Shown one piece after another: positions 1 through 7,728 of a stretch of 64,000 bases of DNA. A program made the translations under genes and the position numbers. The notes below the pieces were generated by a model. It worked only from the letters and a program-made list of their open reading frames with translations. It searched no databases and was not told the origin of the DNA. Source of the stretch: UBA2108 sp963925495 (GTDB lineage Bacteria > Bacteroidota > Bacteroidia > Flavobacteriales_G > Salibacteraceae). Position 1 is the first letter of the stretch. Each line of letters begins with the position of its first letter. The stretch is from the NCBI GenBank assembly GCA_963925495.1, contig CAWUST010000001.1, forward strand, positions 1 through 64,000, given 5' to 3'.

Positions 1-1
1 T

Positions 2-472
2 TTAGTTTATAATTCTACTTTTTGCTTTTTTAGACTCTGCTATTTCTGCCTAAGTTTCTTCCAACAATTCGTTGAGTTTTTCAGGATTTTCAATAATAGG
101 GTAATGGCCCACACGGCTAGTGTACTTTATGTGAAACCCAAGTTTACATCCTTCTCTCAACGCGGTAACATTTCTAGCAAAATTAACAGGCGTTCAGTTT
201 TTACGAGTATTACCAGATAAACCATGCCCAGACAAATCCAAGGTTACAACACTATGTTTTCCCTTAAAATACGCTACTTGATTTTTCCAGTAGAGCTGTT
301 CAATACACCAGCCATGAACAAAAATCAATGTTGGACCTCACGATCCATTATTAGTATAGGCAATAGGAGTATTGTCGAAAGAAATGAGCCCATCGGAATC
401 CTCTTCACAAGAAGTGAGAAAGAGGATTCCAATAAGTTCAAAAACAGAGAGTTGGTTAAGTATAAATTTTAT
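2..472 (-). pseudogene. Decayed alpha/beta hydrolase lipoprotein gene
   Basis: One reading frame keeps the outline of a secreted alpha/beta hydrolase: a lipobox-type leader (GILFLTSCEED), the oxyanion-loop region (LIFVHGW), SGHGLSG, and a C-terminal catalytic-His segment (VGHYPIIENPEKLNELLEE). It cannot be translated as it stands. The start is ATA where ATG is expected. TGA stops replace probable Trp codons after 'NNGS' and after 'GNTRKN', and a TAG follows 'LLEET'. The whole middle of the domain, including the GxSxG nucleophile elbow, is missing by an apparently in-frame deletion. The dead start overlaps the stop of the DUF2911 gene upstream, so the pair was probably an ATGA-coupled operon. 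Frame and motifs are seen directly; the ancestral function is inferred. Confidence 0.75.
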
Positions 473-1326
473 TTTTTACTTTTCAATTCCTCAAGAAGAT
501 CATCATTTTTCTTGATGTAAGAATCGTATTTTGCTTCTGTAGCCAATTTTTTAGAAAGTGTAGCTGAAATAATAGCCTCTTTAGTTTTACCAGATTTTGC
601 CAATATTTTAGCTTGCCAATGAATTACCCAAAATTTAGGTTTCTCTTTTGACAAATCAACTGAAGTATTGACCCATTCTAAAGCCTTGTTTAGATCTTTA
701 TCATTTTCATAATAATACTTAGCTGCATCATAATAATCGCCTGCGCTTGGGCCAGCCATTGTTTCATTAATTGATTTCATTACAGCAGACTCAACATCCG
801 ATATTACTGAAAAAGATACAGAAGTATTTTCCCAAAGAAGTTGTACGTTTAATGCATTTGTTTTCACGTCTGTGAAATTGAAAGTAAAAGTTTCTACAGT
901 TTCTGAGTAAGACTTAGGTTTTACTTTAATACGTAACGCATCTTCTTCCTCTTTATATGAAGCAGGTCTTGAGTCAGCATTATTTGAGAAAATTAGGGTC
1001 CACTCAACCTTTCCGGGTATGGTAAGAATGGTGTATTTTCCAGCTTTTAGTGCTTGACCTTCAACACTTACATCACTTGTAAATTTAATGCTAGTTGGAG
1101 CATTTGCTCCTGTTCTCCACATTTTGCCAAAAGGTACTAGTTCACCATATATTTTTCTTCCTTTTATTCCAGGACGAGAATATTTAATAGAGACTTTAGA
1201 AAGACCAAGATCTTGTTTTATTGAAGCTCCTGAGCTAGGTTGCGGAGTTTTAATTTGCCCATTACTGGTAGTAGAAATTAATAAGCCAATAAGCAGGGCA
1301 GTTGAAAATGATAATAGATGTTTCAT
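469..1326 (-). CDS. DUF2911 domain secreted protein
   Basis: This is a predicted exported protein of about 285 residues. An N-terminal signal peptide (MKHLLSFSTALLIGLL...NGQ) is followed by a DUF2911 domain, recognisable from 'SIKYSRPGIKGRKIYGELVPFGKMWRTGAN' split over the first 75 residues and the 'AGKYTILTIPG' strand. The C-terminal part is helical and TPR-like (YYDAAKYYYENDKDLNKALEW). The molecular function of DUF2911 is unknown. I place the start at 1326 rather than at the in-frame ATG at 1368, because the signal peptide begins there and because a TAAATTTG -7 box lies at 1363-1356, between the two candidates. The gene ends at the start of the decayed hydrolase. Confidence 0.85.
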   Translation of the reverse strand: MKHLLSFSTALLIGLLISTTSNGQIKTPQPSSGASIKQDLGLSKVSIKYSRPGIKGRKIYGELVPFGKMWRTGANAPTSIKFTSDVSVEGQALKAGKYTILTIPGKVEWTLIFSNNADSRPASYKEEEDALRIKVKPKSYSETVETFTFNFTDVKTNALNVQLLWENTSVSFSVISDVESAVMKSINETMAGPSAGDYYDAAKYYYENDKDLNKALEWVNTSVDLSKEKPKFWVIHWQAKILAKSGKTKEAIISATLSKKLATEAKYDSYIKKNDDLLEELKSKK

Positions 1327-1355
1327 AGATTTATTTTTGAATTTACTTAAGATTG

Positions 1356-1363
1356 CAAATTTA
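1356..1363 (-). promoter_or_regulatory. Bacteroidota -7 box upstream of the DUF2911 gene
   Basis: The minus strand reads TAAATTTG, a perfect match to the Bacteroidota primary sigma -7 consensus TAnnTTTG. It is about 30 nt upstream of the ATG at 1326. Its position downstream of the ATG at 1368 argues against that longer start. Confidence 0.5.
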
Positions 1364-1587
1364 AGCATCTTATAAATAGCAGAAGTGTTGTTTCGTTAAA
1401 GAAAAAAATTTAAAGCGATACTCTTCTCTTATATTTCTTATAAAAGTGATATTGGCTTTGCGATTTTTTAAGACAATCACACACTTATACAAATAACGAA
1501 TATAAAGGGTAGTTTGCTTCGTAATTGGCATTAAAAACAAGAATGAATTTTGAAGGTTTCAATTATTTCTCAATCGGAAAATAAGGC

Positions 1588-1620
1588 AAAAAAAAACCCC
1601 CATTTTAAATGGAGGTTTTT
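1588..1620 (-). terminator. Rho-independent terminator of the first Cys-rich lipoprotein gene
   Basis: On the minus strand an AAAACCTCCATTT / AAATGGGGGTTTT hairpin is followed by nine T residues. It lies about 20 nt beyond the stop codon at 1639. Confidence 0.8.
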
Positions 1621-1638
1621 AATTTATGAACTTAATAA

Positions 1639-2211
1639 TTATTTCTCACCACTGTAAGTTGCGCCTAGTGAAAATCCAGACAGTTTACCTTGGATAGTCA
1701 TTAAAGCAATTAATTTATTGTTCAAATAGTAACCTGTACCACTTACATATCCTTCAGTTTCACCTGGCATAATAGTTAAAGGCACTAAAGTACGGGGCAT
1801 TATAACTGAATCTTTAGCAGTTAACACACCATTAACATCAATATTTGTTATGCTTCCTGGGGCAAGAGTAATAGCTATTTTGAAACTTTGAGCTGTTGCA
1901 TCTGTACCAAAATTAGAAGCCGCAATAGAAGTCCCGAAATTGCCAACACCAGGTATGGACAAGGTACCAGTATAATCGCCTTTTAAATCATTTCTTACTT
2001 CATTGCTACAAGTACCACCATTGTAAAACTCAGTACAAGCACAAGAACCTGTTGAAGCATCACTAGTTCCACCGTTTACGCAAACGTTTGAACAATCAGC
2101 TGTTTTCTTATCGCAGGAAGCTGCATTTTCACAAGTTTTGTCTTTACACTTATCACAAGAGGAAAAGAACCCCATGGATACTACTGCTATTGCTAAAAAT
2201 AATTTTCTCAT
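1639..2211 (-). CDS. Cys-rich EGF-like lipoprotein (paralogue A)
   Basis: A small predicted lipoprotein of about 190 residues. The leader MRKLFLAIAVVSMGFFSSC has a lipobox with Cys at 19. A Cys-rich stretch over roughly residues 19-75 (CDKCKDKTCENAASC ... CVNGG ... CACTEFYNGGTC) resembles EGF-like spacing. The rest is a beta-rich C-terminal domain rich in Gly and Thr. I chose the start at 2211 rather than the in-frame ATG at 2241 because the signal peptide begins there. A TAGATTTG -7 box sits at 2246-2239 on the minus strand. It is a clear paralogue of the gene at 2670-3158, with nearly identical leader and 'EFYNGGTCSNEVRND' segments, but carries an extra Cys-containing insert. The function is not known. 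Confidence 0.8.
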   Translation of the reverse strand: MRKLFLAIAVVSMGFFSSCDKCKDKTCENAASCDKKTADCSNVCVNGGTSDASTGSCACTEFYNGGTCSNEVRNDLKGDYTGTLSIPGVGNFGTSIAASNFGTDATAQSFKIAITLAPGSITNIDVNGVLTAKDSVIMPRTLVPLTIMPGETEGYVSGTGYYLNNKLIALMTIQGKLSGFSLGATYSGEK

Positions 2212-2267
2212 TTTTTTTGATTTTAAAAATTTAAAACACAAATCTAAACAATTAATTGAATTGGTAA

Positions 2268-2501
2268 TTAATTCATCATTCTGAAACCCTCTTTTGTTTC
2301 TTCGAAAGTTATGGTTGCGGAATGCTTGGAACCAAAAGAGGTATAATAAGTAGTGGTACTAAATCGTAAAATCGAATCAGTTATTTCTCCGGTTCCTTCT
2401 TTTCTATATTCCTCACCAACAAATGTTGAACGACAATCAATGGTAAACTTGTTATTAGTAATTAATTCAAACGGAACATCAGCTTTTTTAATAGTTCCAG
2501 C
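2268..2501 (-). pseudogene. C-terminal remnant of a third related lipoprotein
   Basis: Between the two Cys-rich lipoprotein genes a frame of about 77 codons stays open (it includes VPFELITNNKFTIDCRST and ends GFRMMN), with no start codon and no leader. An in-frame TAG precedes it at about 2504. Its beta-rich make-up and position suggest it is the C-terminal domain left from a third copy whose N-terminal half was lost. The sequence similarity to the neighbours' C-terminal domains is weak by eye, so the family link is an inference. Confidence 0.5.
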
Positions 2502-2611
2502 CTAATGCTGCTAACGCGTAAGCCATAACAAACATTTTTATAATATGATATTTAAAGTTTTGATTTCAAATCGTGGCAATTTTACTAATTCTCAAAACGT
2601 GAAAAAACATG

Positions 2612-2645
2612 CAAAAAAAAAGCAGGTTACATTTTGCAACCTGCC
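2612..2645 (-). terminator. Rho-independent terminator of the second Cys-rich lipoprotein gene
   Basis: On the minus strand a perfect GCAGGTT / AACCTGC stem with a 9-nt loop is followed by a run of T residues, about 25 nt after the stop codon at 2670. Confidence 0.85.
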
Positions 2646-2669
2646 TTTGCTATTAATAATTTGTTAGAA

Positions 2670-3158
2670 CTATTTTTTAGTTCCAGTAAATTTAAGGGTT
2701 CCAGTATATGTCACACCTTGATCGGTTCCACTAACTGTGGCATCCATAGTGAATGAAGAACTACTAAAAGTACCAGTACCATCTATTCTATCAACTTCAC
2801 CATCTAAGGTGTCTATAATAGATACTTTATAGGCAGTATTTGAAGTTAACTCGATTAGCACATCATCATCTATAACCAATATTTTAGCATCTGTCCCAGA
2901 AAGCGCAATCGGAAAGGTGTCTGTTTCGATACTTGTGAACCCCTGGAATGATATTGTAGATGTACCAATGTATGTTCCCACATAATCATTTCTTACTTCA
3001 TTGCTACAAGTACCACCATTGTAAAACTCAGGACAGTTACAGTCACCAACTTTCTTTTCACAAGTTGCGCCATTTTCACAACCCGCATCTTTACACTTAT
3101 CACAAGAGGAAAAGAACCCCATGGATACTACTGCTATTGCTACTAAAAACTTTCTCAT
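2670..3158 (-). CDS. Cys-rich EGF-like lipoprotein (paralogue B)
   Basis: A 162-residue predicted lipoprotein with the leader MRKFLVAIAVVSMGFFSSC (lipobox Cys19) and an EGF-like Cys cluster (CDKCKDAGCENGATC ... CNCPEFYNGGTC) over residues 19-52. The C-terminal beta-rich domain of about 110 residues ends in 'TYTGTLKFTGTKK', like a small lipocalin-type barrel. It is a tandem paralogue of the gene at 1639-2211; the two differ in the number of Cys-containing units and strongly in the C-terminal domain. It has its own terminator and a TATATTTG -7 box upstream. The role is unknown, probably an outer-membrane-anchored surface protein. Confidence 0.8.
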   Translation of the reverse strand: MRKFLVAIAVVSMGFFSSCDKCKDAGCENGATCEKKVGDCNCPEFYNGGTCSNEVRNDYVGTYIGTSTISFQGFTSIETDTFPIALSGTDAKILVIDDDVLIELTSNTAYKVSIIDTLDGEVDRIDGTGTFSSSSFTMDATVSGTDQGVTYTGTLKFTGTKK

Positions 3159-3195
3159 ACTTTTTTATTTATAATTAATAAAATTAATTTCTCAA

Positions 3196-3203
3196 CAAAT
3201 ATA
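3196..3203 (-). promoter_or_regulatory. -7 box for Cys-rich lipoprotein B
   Basis: The minus strand reads TATATTTG, matching TAnnTTTG, about 38 nt upstream of the ATG at 3158. No clear -33 element is visible. The rest of the 3159-3413 gap holds nothing else I can support. Confidence 0.45.
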
Positions 3204-3413
3204 ATAAATGAAAAGACAAGCCACTTAAAATGTTTTAGTTACATCGATATTTTGCCCCTAAATGAAACAATATTAGGCGGACTCCTTTCAGTTGGGTAAA
3301 AAGTGCTAAATGAAAAATTTGAGTATGTTAAATATCCAGATTTCGAATTAATATTGCTGTTTTCTGGATTTGGGAAAGGACCTTCATTTTTGCAGAATGG
3401 AGAGGCTTTGGAT

Positions 3414-3848
3414 TTAGGAATTTCCAGTATGACCAAAACCGCCTGTACCTCTTTTGCTGTCTTTAAGAACGTCAACCTCTTGCCAATCAATTTGTTCGTG
3501 TTTGGCAATTACAAGTTGAGCAATTCGTTCTCCATCATTTATTGTAAAAGTGTCATTACTACAGTTTACTAAAATAACCCCTACCTCGCCGCGATAATCT
3601 GCATCAATGGTTCCAGGAGAATTTAGCACTGTAACGCCATGTTTTGCAGCCAATCCACTTCTTGGGCGCACCTGAGCTTCATAGCCCGGATGCAATTCCA
3701 TAAATATACCTGTAGGAATTATTACTCTTTCTAGAGAACCAAGTTCAATTGGAGAGTCTATATTTGCTCGTATGTCAATACCAGCAGAATTAGTTGTGGC
3801 GTATTGTGGTAAGTTGTGCTTGCCTTTATTAATTACTTTGACTTTCAT
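3414..3848 (-). CDS. dut: Deoxyuridine 5'-triphosphate nucleotidohydrolase
   Basis: This hydrolyses dUTP to dUMP and pyrophosphate, keeping uracil out of DNA and feeding dTMP synthesis. At 144 residues it has the usual length of the trimeric family, and all five motifs are intact: AGIDIRA (22-28), RPRSGLA (61-67), NSPGTIDADYRGE (76-88, with catalytic-water Asp82), GERIAQLV (106-113) and the Gly-rich C-terminal arm RGTGGFGHTG (133-142). The ATG at 3848 directly abuts the stop of the flippase gene upstream, so the two are almost certainly cotranscribed. Nothing is unusual. Confidence 0.97.
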   Translation of the reverse strand: MKVKVINKGKHNLPQYATTNSAGIDIRANIDSPIELGSLERVIIPTGIFMELHPGYEAQVRPRSGLAAKHGVTVLNSPGTIDADYRGEVGVILVNCSNDTFTINDGERIAQLVIAKHEQIDWQEVDVLKDSKRGTGGFGHTGNS

Positions 3849-5342
3849 TTAGCCTATTTTTTTTGTAAATTTTCTCTCTATGGTAACTAAACTAAGAGTA
3901 AATCCCAATGTAAATACCACTGCAATAATCCAATGAAGATTTGGGAAACTTGCCTGTAAGTTAACTCCCACAAAATAGATTAGTATGGCAAACCCTATAT
4001 AGCCTAACACTTTAGAAAGATTATAAGGGATTGGGAAATGTTTTTGACCTAAAACATAAGATGTTATTACCATTCCAGCGTAAACAATAAGAGTTGCCCA
4101 TGCCGAACCAACATAGCTATACATAGGAATTAGAATAAAGTTTAAGGTAATGGTTAAAATTGCCGCACCTATGGCAATGTAAGCTCCAAATTTTGTTTTG
4201 TCGCTCAACTTGTACCATATAGACTGGTTGTAATAAATTCCTAAGCAAACATTTGCCATTAATAAAACTGGAACTACCTGAAGACCCACCCAATATTCTT
4301 CATTTGGAATAAAATATTTTATTAAATCAATAAACATCATTACTCCTAGAAATATAGATGCACAAACAATGACAAAATAATTCATAACCATGGCATAAGT
4401 ATTTTTAGATCCTTTCTCTTTTTCTTGTGAAAAGAAAAATGGCTCTGCTGCATATCTATAAGCCTGAATAAAAAGGGTAATTATAATACTCACTTTGTAA
4501 CATGCTCCATAAATACCAATTTGCGCCATAGTAGCCTTTTCACCCAAATCATCAAATAACATATATTTTAACATGATTCGGTCAAGGGTTTCATTAACGA
4601 TACCGGCTAATCCGGCAATTAAAAGTGGCAATGCATAACCAATCATTTGGCGAAGCAAAACTTCATCGAACTTACCTGGCAGTTTTACCAACCAAGGTAA
4701 AACTATAATTATTTTCACACCGCTTGCAATCAGGTTAGCAATAAAGACATATCCCACTCCAATTTCAGGGTTGTAAAAAGTATCAATCAACCAATTGGTG
4801 TCACCGCTTTGATAATGCGGCATACAATACGCCAAGAAAAACAAGTTGAGCCCAATGTTTACTCCCACATTTACCAAGTTAACTGTGGCAAACCGCATGG
4901 GCATATTTAAGCTTCGCAAGCGCGCCATGGGTATAGACGATAATGCGTCCATACTCACAATCAAAGCAAACCAAACAATGTATTCACTGTGGTTTGGGTA
5001 CTTAATTAAATCGGCCCAACTTTGTTGGAAAACAATGGCCATAGTAACAAAGAGCATTGAAGTGGTAAATACGCTTCTCACTGCCGTTGAAAATACATTT
5101 ACTTCTTGGGCCTTGTTTTTATTGGTGTATCGGAAATAGGCTGTTTCCAACCCATAAGTTAAAAGAATAACCAAAAATGCTACGTAGGCATACATTTCGG
5201 TGATAATTCCATATTGCTCAGTGGTAAAAACTTCTTTTCCGGTGTGTAATGGAGTAAGTAGGTAATTGAGGAAACGCCCTACAATACTGCTGAGTCCGTA
5301 AATTGCGGTCTGTCCCGCTAGTTTTTTTAAGATATTTGACAA
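3849..5342 (-). CDS. Polysaccharide flippase (MATE/MVF-type, Wzx-like)
   Basis: A polytopic membrane protein of 497 residues with about 14 hydrophobic segments, characteristic of the oligosaccharidyl-lipid flippase branch of the MOP superfamily. The N-terminus (LAGQTAIYGLSSIVGRFLNY) carries the helix-1 motif of this group, followed by 'EQYGIITEMYAYVAFL'. These proteins move lipid-linked glycans across the inner membrane; the substrate cannot be read from sequence. It is joined directly to dut at its 3' end with no gap. No glycosyltransferase genes are nearby, so this is not a dedicated polysaccharide locus. Confidence 0.85.
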   Translation of the reverse strand: MSNILKKLAGQTAIYGLSSIVGRFLNYLLTPLHTGKEVFTTEQYGIITEMYAYVAFLVILLTYGLETAYFRYTNKNKAQEVNVFSTAVRSVFTTSMLFVTMAIVFQQSWADLIKYPNHSEYIVWFALIVSMDALSSIPMARLRSLNMPMRFATVNLVNVGVNIGLNLFFLAYCMPHYQSGDTNWLIDTFYNPEIGVGYVFIANLIASGVKIIIVLPWLVKLPGKFDEVLLRQMIGYALPLLIAGLAGIVNETLDRIMLKYMLFDDLGEKATMAQIGIYGACYKVSIIITLFIQAYRYAAEPFFFSQEKEKGSKNTYAMVMNYFVIVCASIFLGVMMFIDLIKYFIPNEEYWVGLQVVPVLLMANVCLGIYYNQSIWYKLSDKTKFGAYIAIGAAILTITLNFILIPMYSYVGSAWATLIVYAGMVITSYVLGQKHFPIPYNLSKVLGYIGFAILIYFVGVNLQASFPNLHWIIAVVFTLGFTLSLVTIERKFTKKIG

Positions 5343-5431
5343 TGATTTTGCTTAATGTTCAAAAATGGGAAACTTAAGCTAGTGTTGTTTGTTGTTGGCT
5401 TCTATTTTTTTAACATTGATTTTGCAAAAAA

Positions 5432-7573
5432 TTAACGCACCAAATAAACATTTGCAGAATAGAAATGAAACTCATTTAAATAATCTTTGGCTCTTATTTT
5501 ATAAATGTAAGTCCCAATAGGACACTTATCTAAGTTATTTCTCTTTTTCCCGTTCCATCCATGATGAAGTTCATTAGTTTCAAAAACAATAGAACCCCAC
5601 CTATCATAAATGGTGAACTCTATTTCTTTTACACCTACTATAATTGGCTTATAGACTTCATTGAGCCCATCATTATTCGGCGTGAAAGTAGAAGGGGTGA
5701 AAAAAGCAAACTCGTTATCTACAACCACATATTTAGAAGCCGTATCAATACAACCATTGTCATTTTTAACTATTTGACTTACCTTAAATTTTCCGGGTTT
5801 ACTAAATATATGATCAGAATTGCAGTTGGAGGTTACGTCTTCATCGCCAAAATAAAGAATGCAGTTTTTTCTGTTGTATGATTTGTCTATAACAGAAACT
5901 ACCGGATCGAAAATACTGACTTGTGTTTCTGAAATATCGAAGCCGGCAGTTGGTCCCGAGAATACGTTTATTATTTTGTACTGTGGCGGCAAGGTGTCTT
6001 TACATCCAGAATTAGTAAAGGCTTGATGAGAAATCACGTATTCTCCAGGCTCTGTAAAAGTAAAACGCTTTATAGAATCGGTATAGGTTTTATTATCCAC
6101 TTTCCATATAGTAGTAACATCCGTCCAAGCTTTACTGCGGTCTTCTAATTGAACTTGCAATGGAGTACACCCAGAATTATTTCTAATGTAAAAATCAGGG
6201 ATAAGATTTGGGTAAACAACGGCATATTGTGTTATGCTAGAACGGCAACCTTTGTGCTCATAGCTAAGTACAATCTTGTATCTCCCAGTATCTTTGAAGC
6301 TAATGTTTTTGGGGTTAAAATCTGTGCTCGTATTTGGGACCCCTCGGTCAAAGGTCCATTTAATATTTGTGTAATTCCGGAATTTACCTGCCGCGTAAAA
6401 ATCAAATACTGGGTTGGTGATACACTTATCTGGTATTTTTTGCATATCGGCTTCCACGCCGTGGTAAATTGTAATAGGAGTGTAAACTGTATCCGCACAA
6501 CCCGAACCAGGATTAGCGATTAGTCTAACATTGTAGGTTCCAGAGTCTGGAAAACTATATTTTCCAATAATAGACGTACTAGTATCGGTATTAGTTCCAG
6601 TGACACCGAAATCCCAAACGAAGGTTGTTGCTTTCTTACTTTGGTTTGCAAAAGTTAAATCTAAACCTTCACATTTAGAAGGCGCAAATACAGCAGCAAC
6701 TGTTTGTGATATACAAGCTTTTATGTTTACTTGATACTCTCTGCGAGTGAGCCCTATAAATTTACCATTTCGGTATTCGCTTACGCAAACGGTAAAAACA
6801 TATTGCCCCAGTTTAATGGGTATTCCTGTAAGCAACCCAGTTTTAATATCAATATTAAAAGCGGGGTTTCCGTCTATTGGGTTTGTAGCTGAATACCCGG
6901 GCCTCCACTGAACAAGCCGATAGGGTGGTGGTGTAGCTTGTCCCGGTCTAGGATTAACTGTGTCAGCTCCGTGAAGGGCCTCACAAAGCTGATAAACCAA
7001 AGAGTCGCCATCTTTATCAGTTGCTGAATTATCAAATTTAAATTTAGAACCCAAGCATATTGCCAAGGGTGGTCTATTCACAAAAACTGGTGAGCTATTA
7101 TTAGAAACGCTATCTCTTGGTATTATAGTAGTTGTAATTGTAGACCCCCAAGCTCCCGGATTCGGAATATTTTTAATGGAATTGTTTCGACAGCAACGTT
7201 GCCAGCTTATAGTGTAGTTTTTTGAACGCTGTGATAAATTTACTGTAGTTTCATAATACCCCCTCTCAACGCACACTCCAGAAGGAACCGAAAAACAAGA
7301 GTCGTAAATATCACTAGGTAGTTTAGCTGTTTTTATTGTGTAAATCGGAATAACCTGTTCAAAAGTATTGCCGTTCGAGTAAATGGTAAGGTTTGCGGGA
7401 GCATCAAAACCAACTTGCCCAAAAAAACAGTCTCTGTAAACAATTAGGGTGATCTTGTATTTTCCATTTCCCAAATGTTCATAATACATTTCGCCACCAA
7501 CAATGTGTGTCGATTTACTAATCATTGGCAAAACCAAAAATAAACATAGCAATATGTAAATGACTTTTTTCAA
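5432..7573 (-). CDS. T9SS type B secreted protein with PKD-like domains
   Basis: A large secreted surface protein of about 713 residues. A hydrophobic leader (KKVIYILLCLFLVLPMIS) is followed by an N-terminal beta domain beginning THIVGGEMYYEHLGNGKY, several PKD-like repeats (for example FVWDFGVTGTN ... FPDSGTYNVRLIA, and FTEPGEYVISHQAF), and a gliding-motility-associated C-terminal domain (FTPNNDGLNEVYKP ... YDRWGSIVFE ... CPIGTYIYKI). That last domain is the type B sorting signal of the type IX secretion system. I chose a TTG start at 7573 because it puts Lys-Lys directly before the hydrophobic core; the in-frame ATG at 7669 would add a 32-residue extension with no signal character. A near-consensus TAATTTCG lies about 20 nt upstream. 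It is likely an adhesin or surface structural protein. Confidence 0.85.
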   Translation of the reverse strand: MKKVIYILLCLFLVLPMISKSTHIVGGEMYYEHLGNGKYKITLIVYRDCFFGQVGFDAPANLTIYSNGNTFEQVIPIYTIKTAKLPSDIYDSCFSVPSGVCVERGYYETTVNLSQRSKNYTISWQRCCRNNSIKNIPNPGAWGSTITTTIIPRDSVSNNSSPVFVNRPPLAICLGSKFKFDNSATDKDGDSLVYQLCEALHGADTVNPRPGQATPPPYRLVQWRPGYSATNPIDGNPAFNIDIKTGLLTGIPIKLGQYVFTVCVSEYRNGKFIGLTRREYQVNIKACISQTVAAVFAPSKCEGLDLTFANQSKKATTFVWDFGVTGTNTDTSTSIIGKYSFPDSGTYNVRLIANPGSGCADTVYTPITIYHGVEADMQKIPDKCITNPVFDFYAAGKFRNYTNIKWTFDRGVPNTSTDFNPKNISFKDTGRYKIVLSYEHKGCRSSITQYAVVYPNLIPDFYIRNNSGCTPLQVQLEDRSKAWTDVTTIWKVDNKTYTDSIKRFTFTEPGEYVISHQAFTNSGCKDTLPPQYKIINVFSGPTAGFDISETQVSIFDPVVSVIDKSYNRKNCILYFGDEDVTSNCNSDHIFSKPGKFKVSQIVKNDNGCIDTASKYVVVDNEFAFFTPSTFTPNNDGLNEVYKPIIVGVKEIEFTIYDRWGSIVFETNELHHGWNGKKRNNLDKCPIGTYIYKIRAKDYLNEFHFYSANVYLVR

Positions 7574-7728
7574 AACGATAACAGGATACGAAATTAATAC
7601 AATAAAATCCCTTTTAAAACTTAAAACGACCAAACGGCACTTAGAGTTTACATAAGCTATACAAAACACATTTAGTTTTCTTTTTTTAAACTCATTATAC
7701 CTATTTTCGAAACTTTAAATTTAATGTT

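Noticed and set aside
3239..3572. Overlapping 89-codon frames on both strands around the dut 3' end
   Set aside because: Both run partly through dut in other frames, show no domain, and have no promoter; they are shadows.
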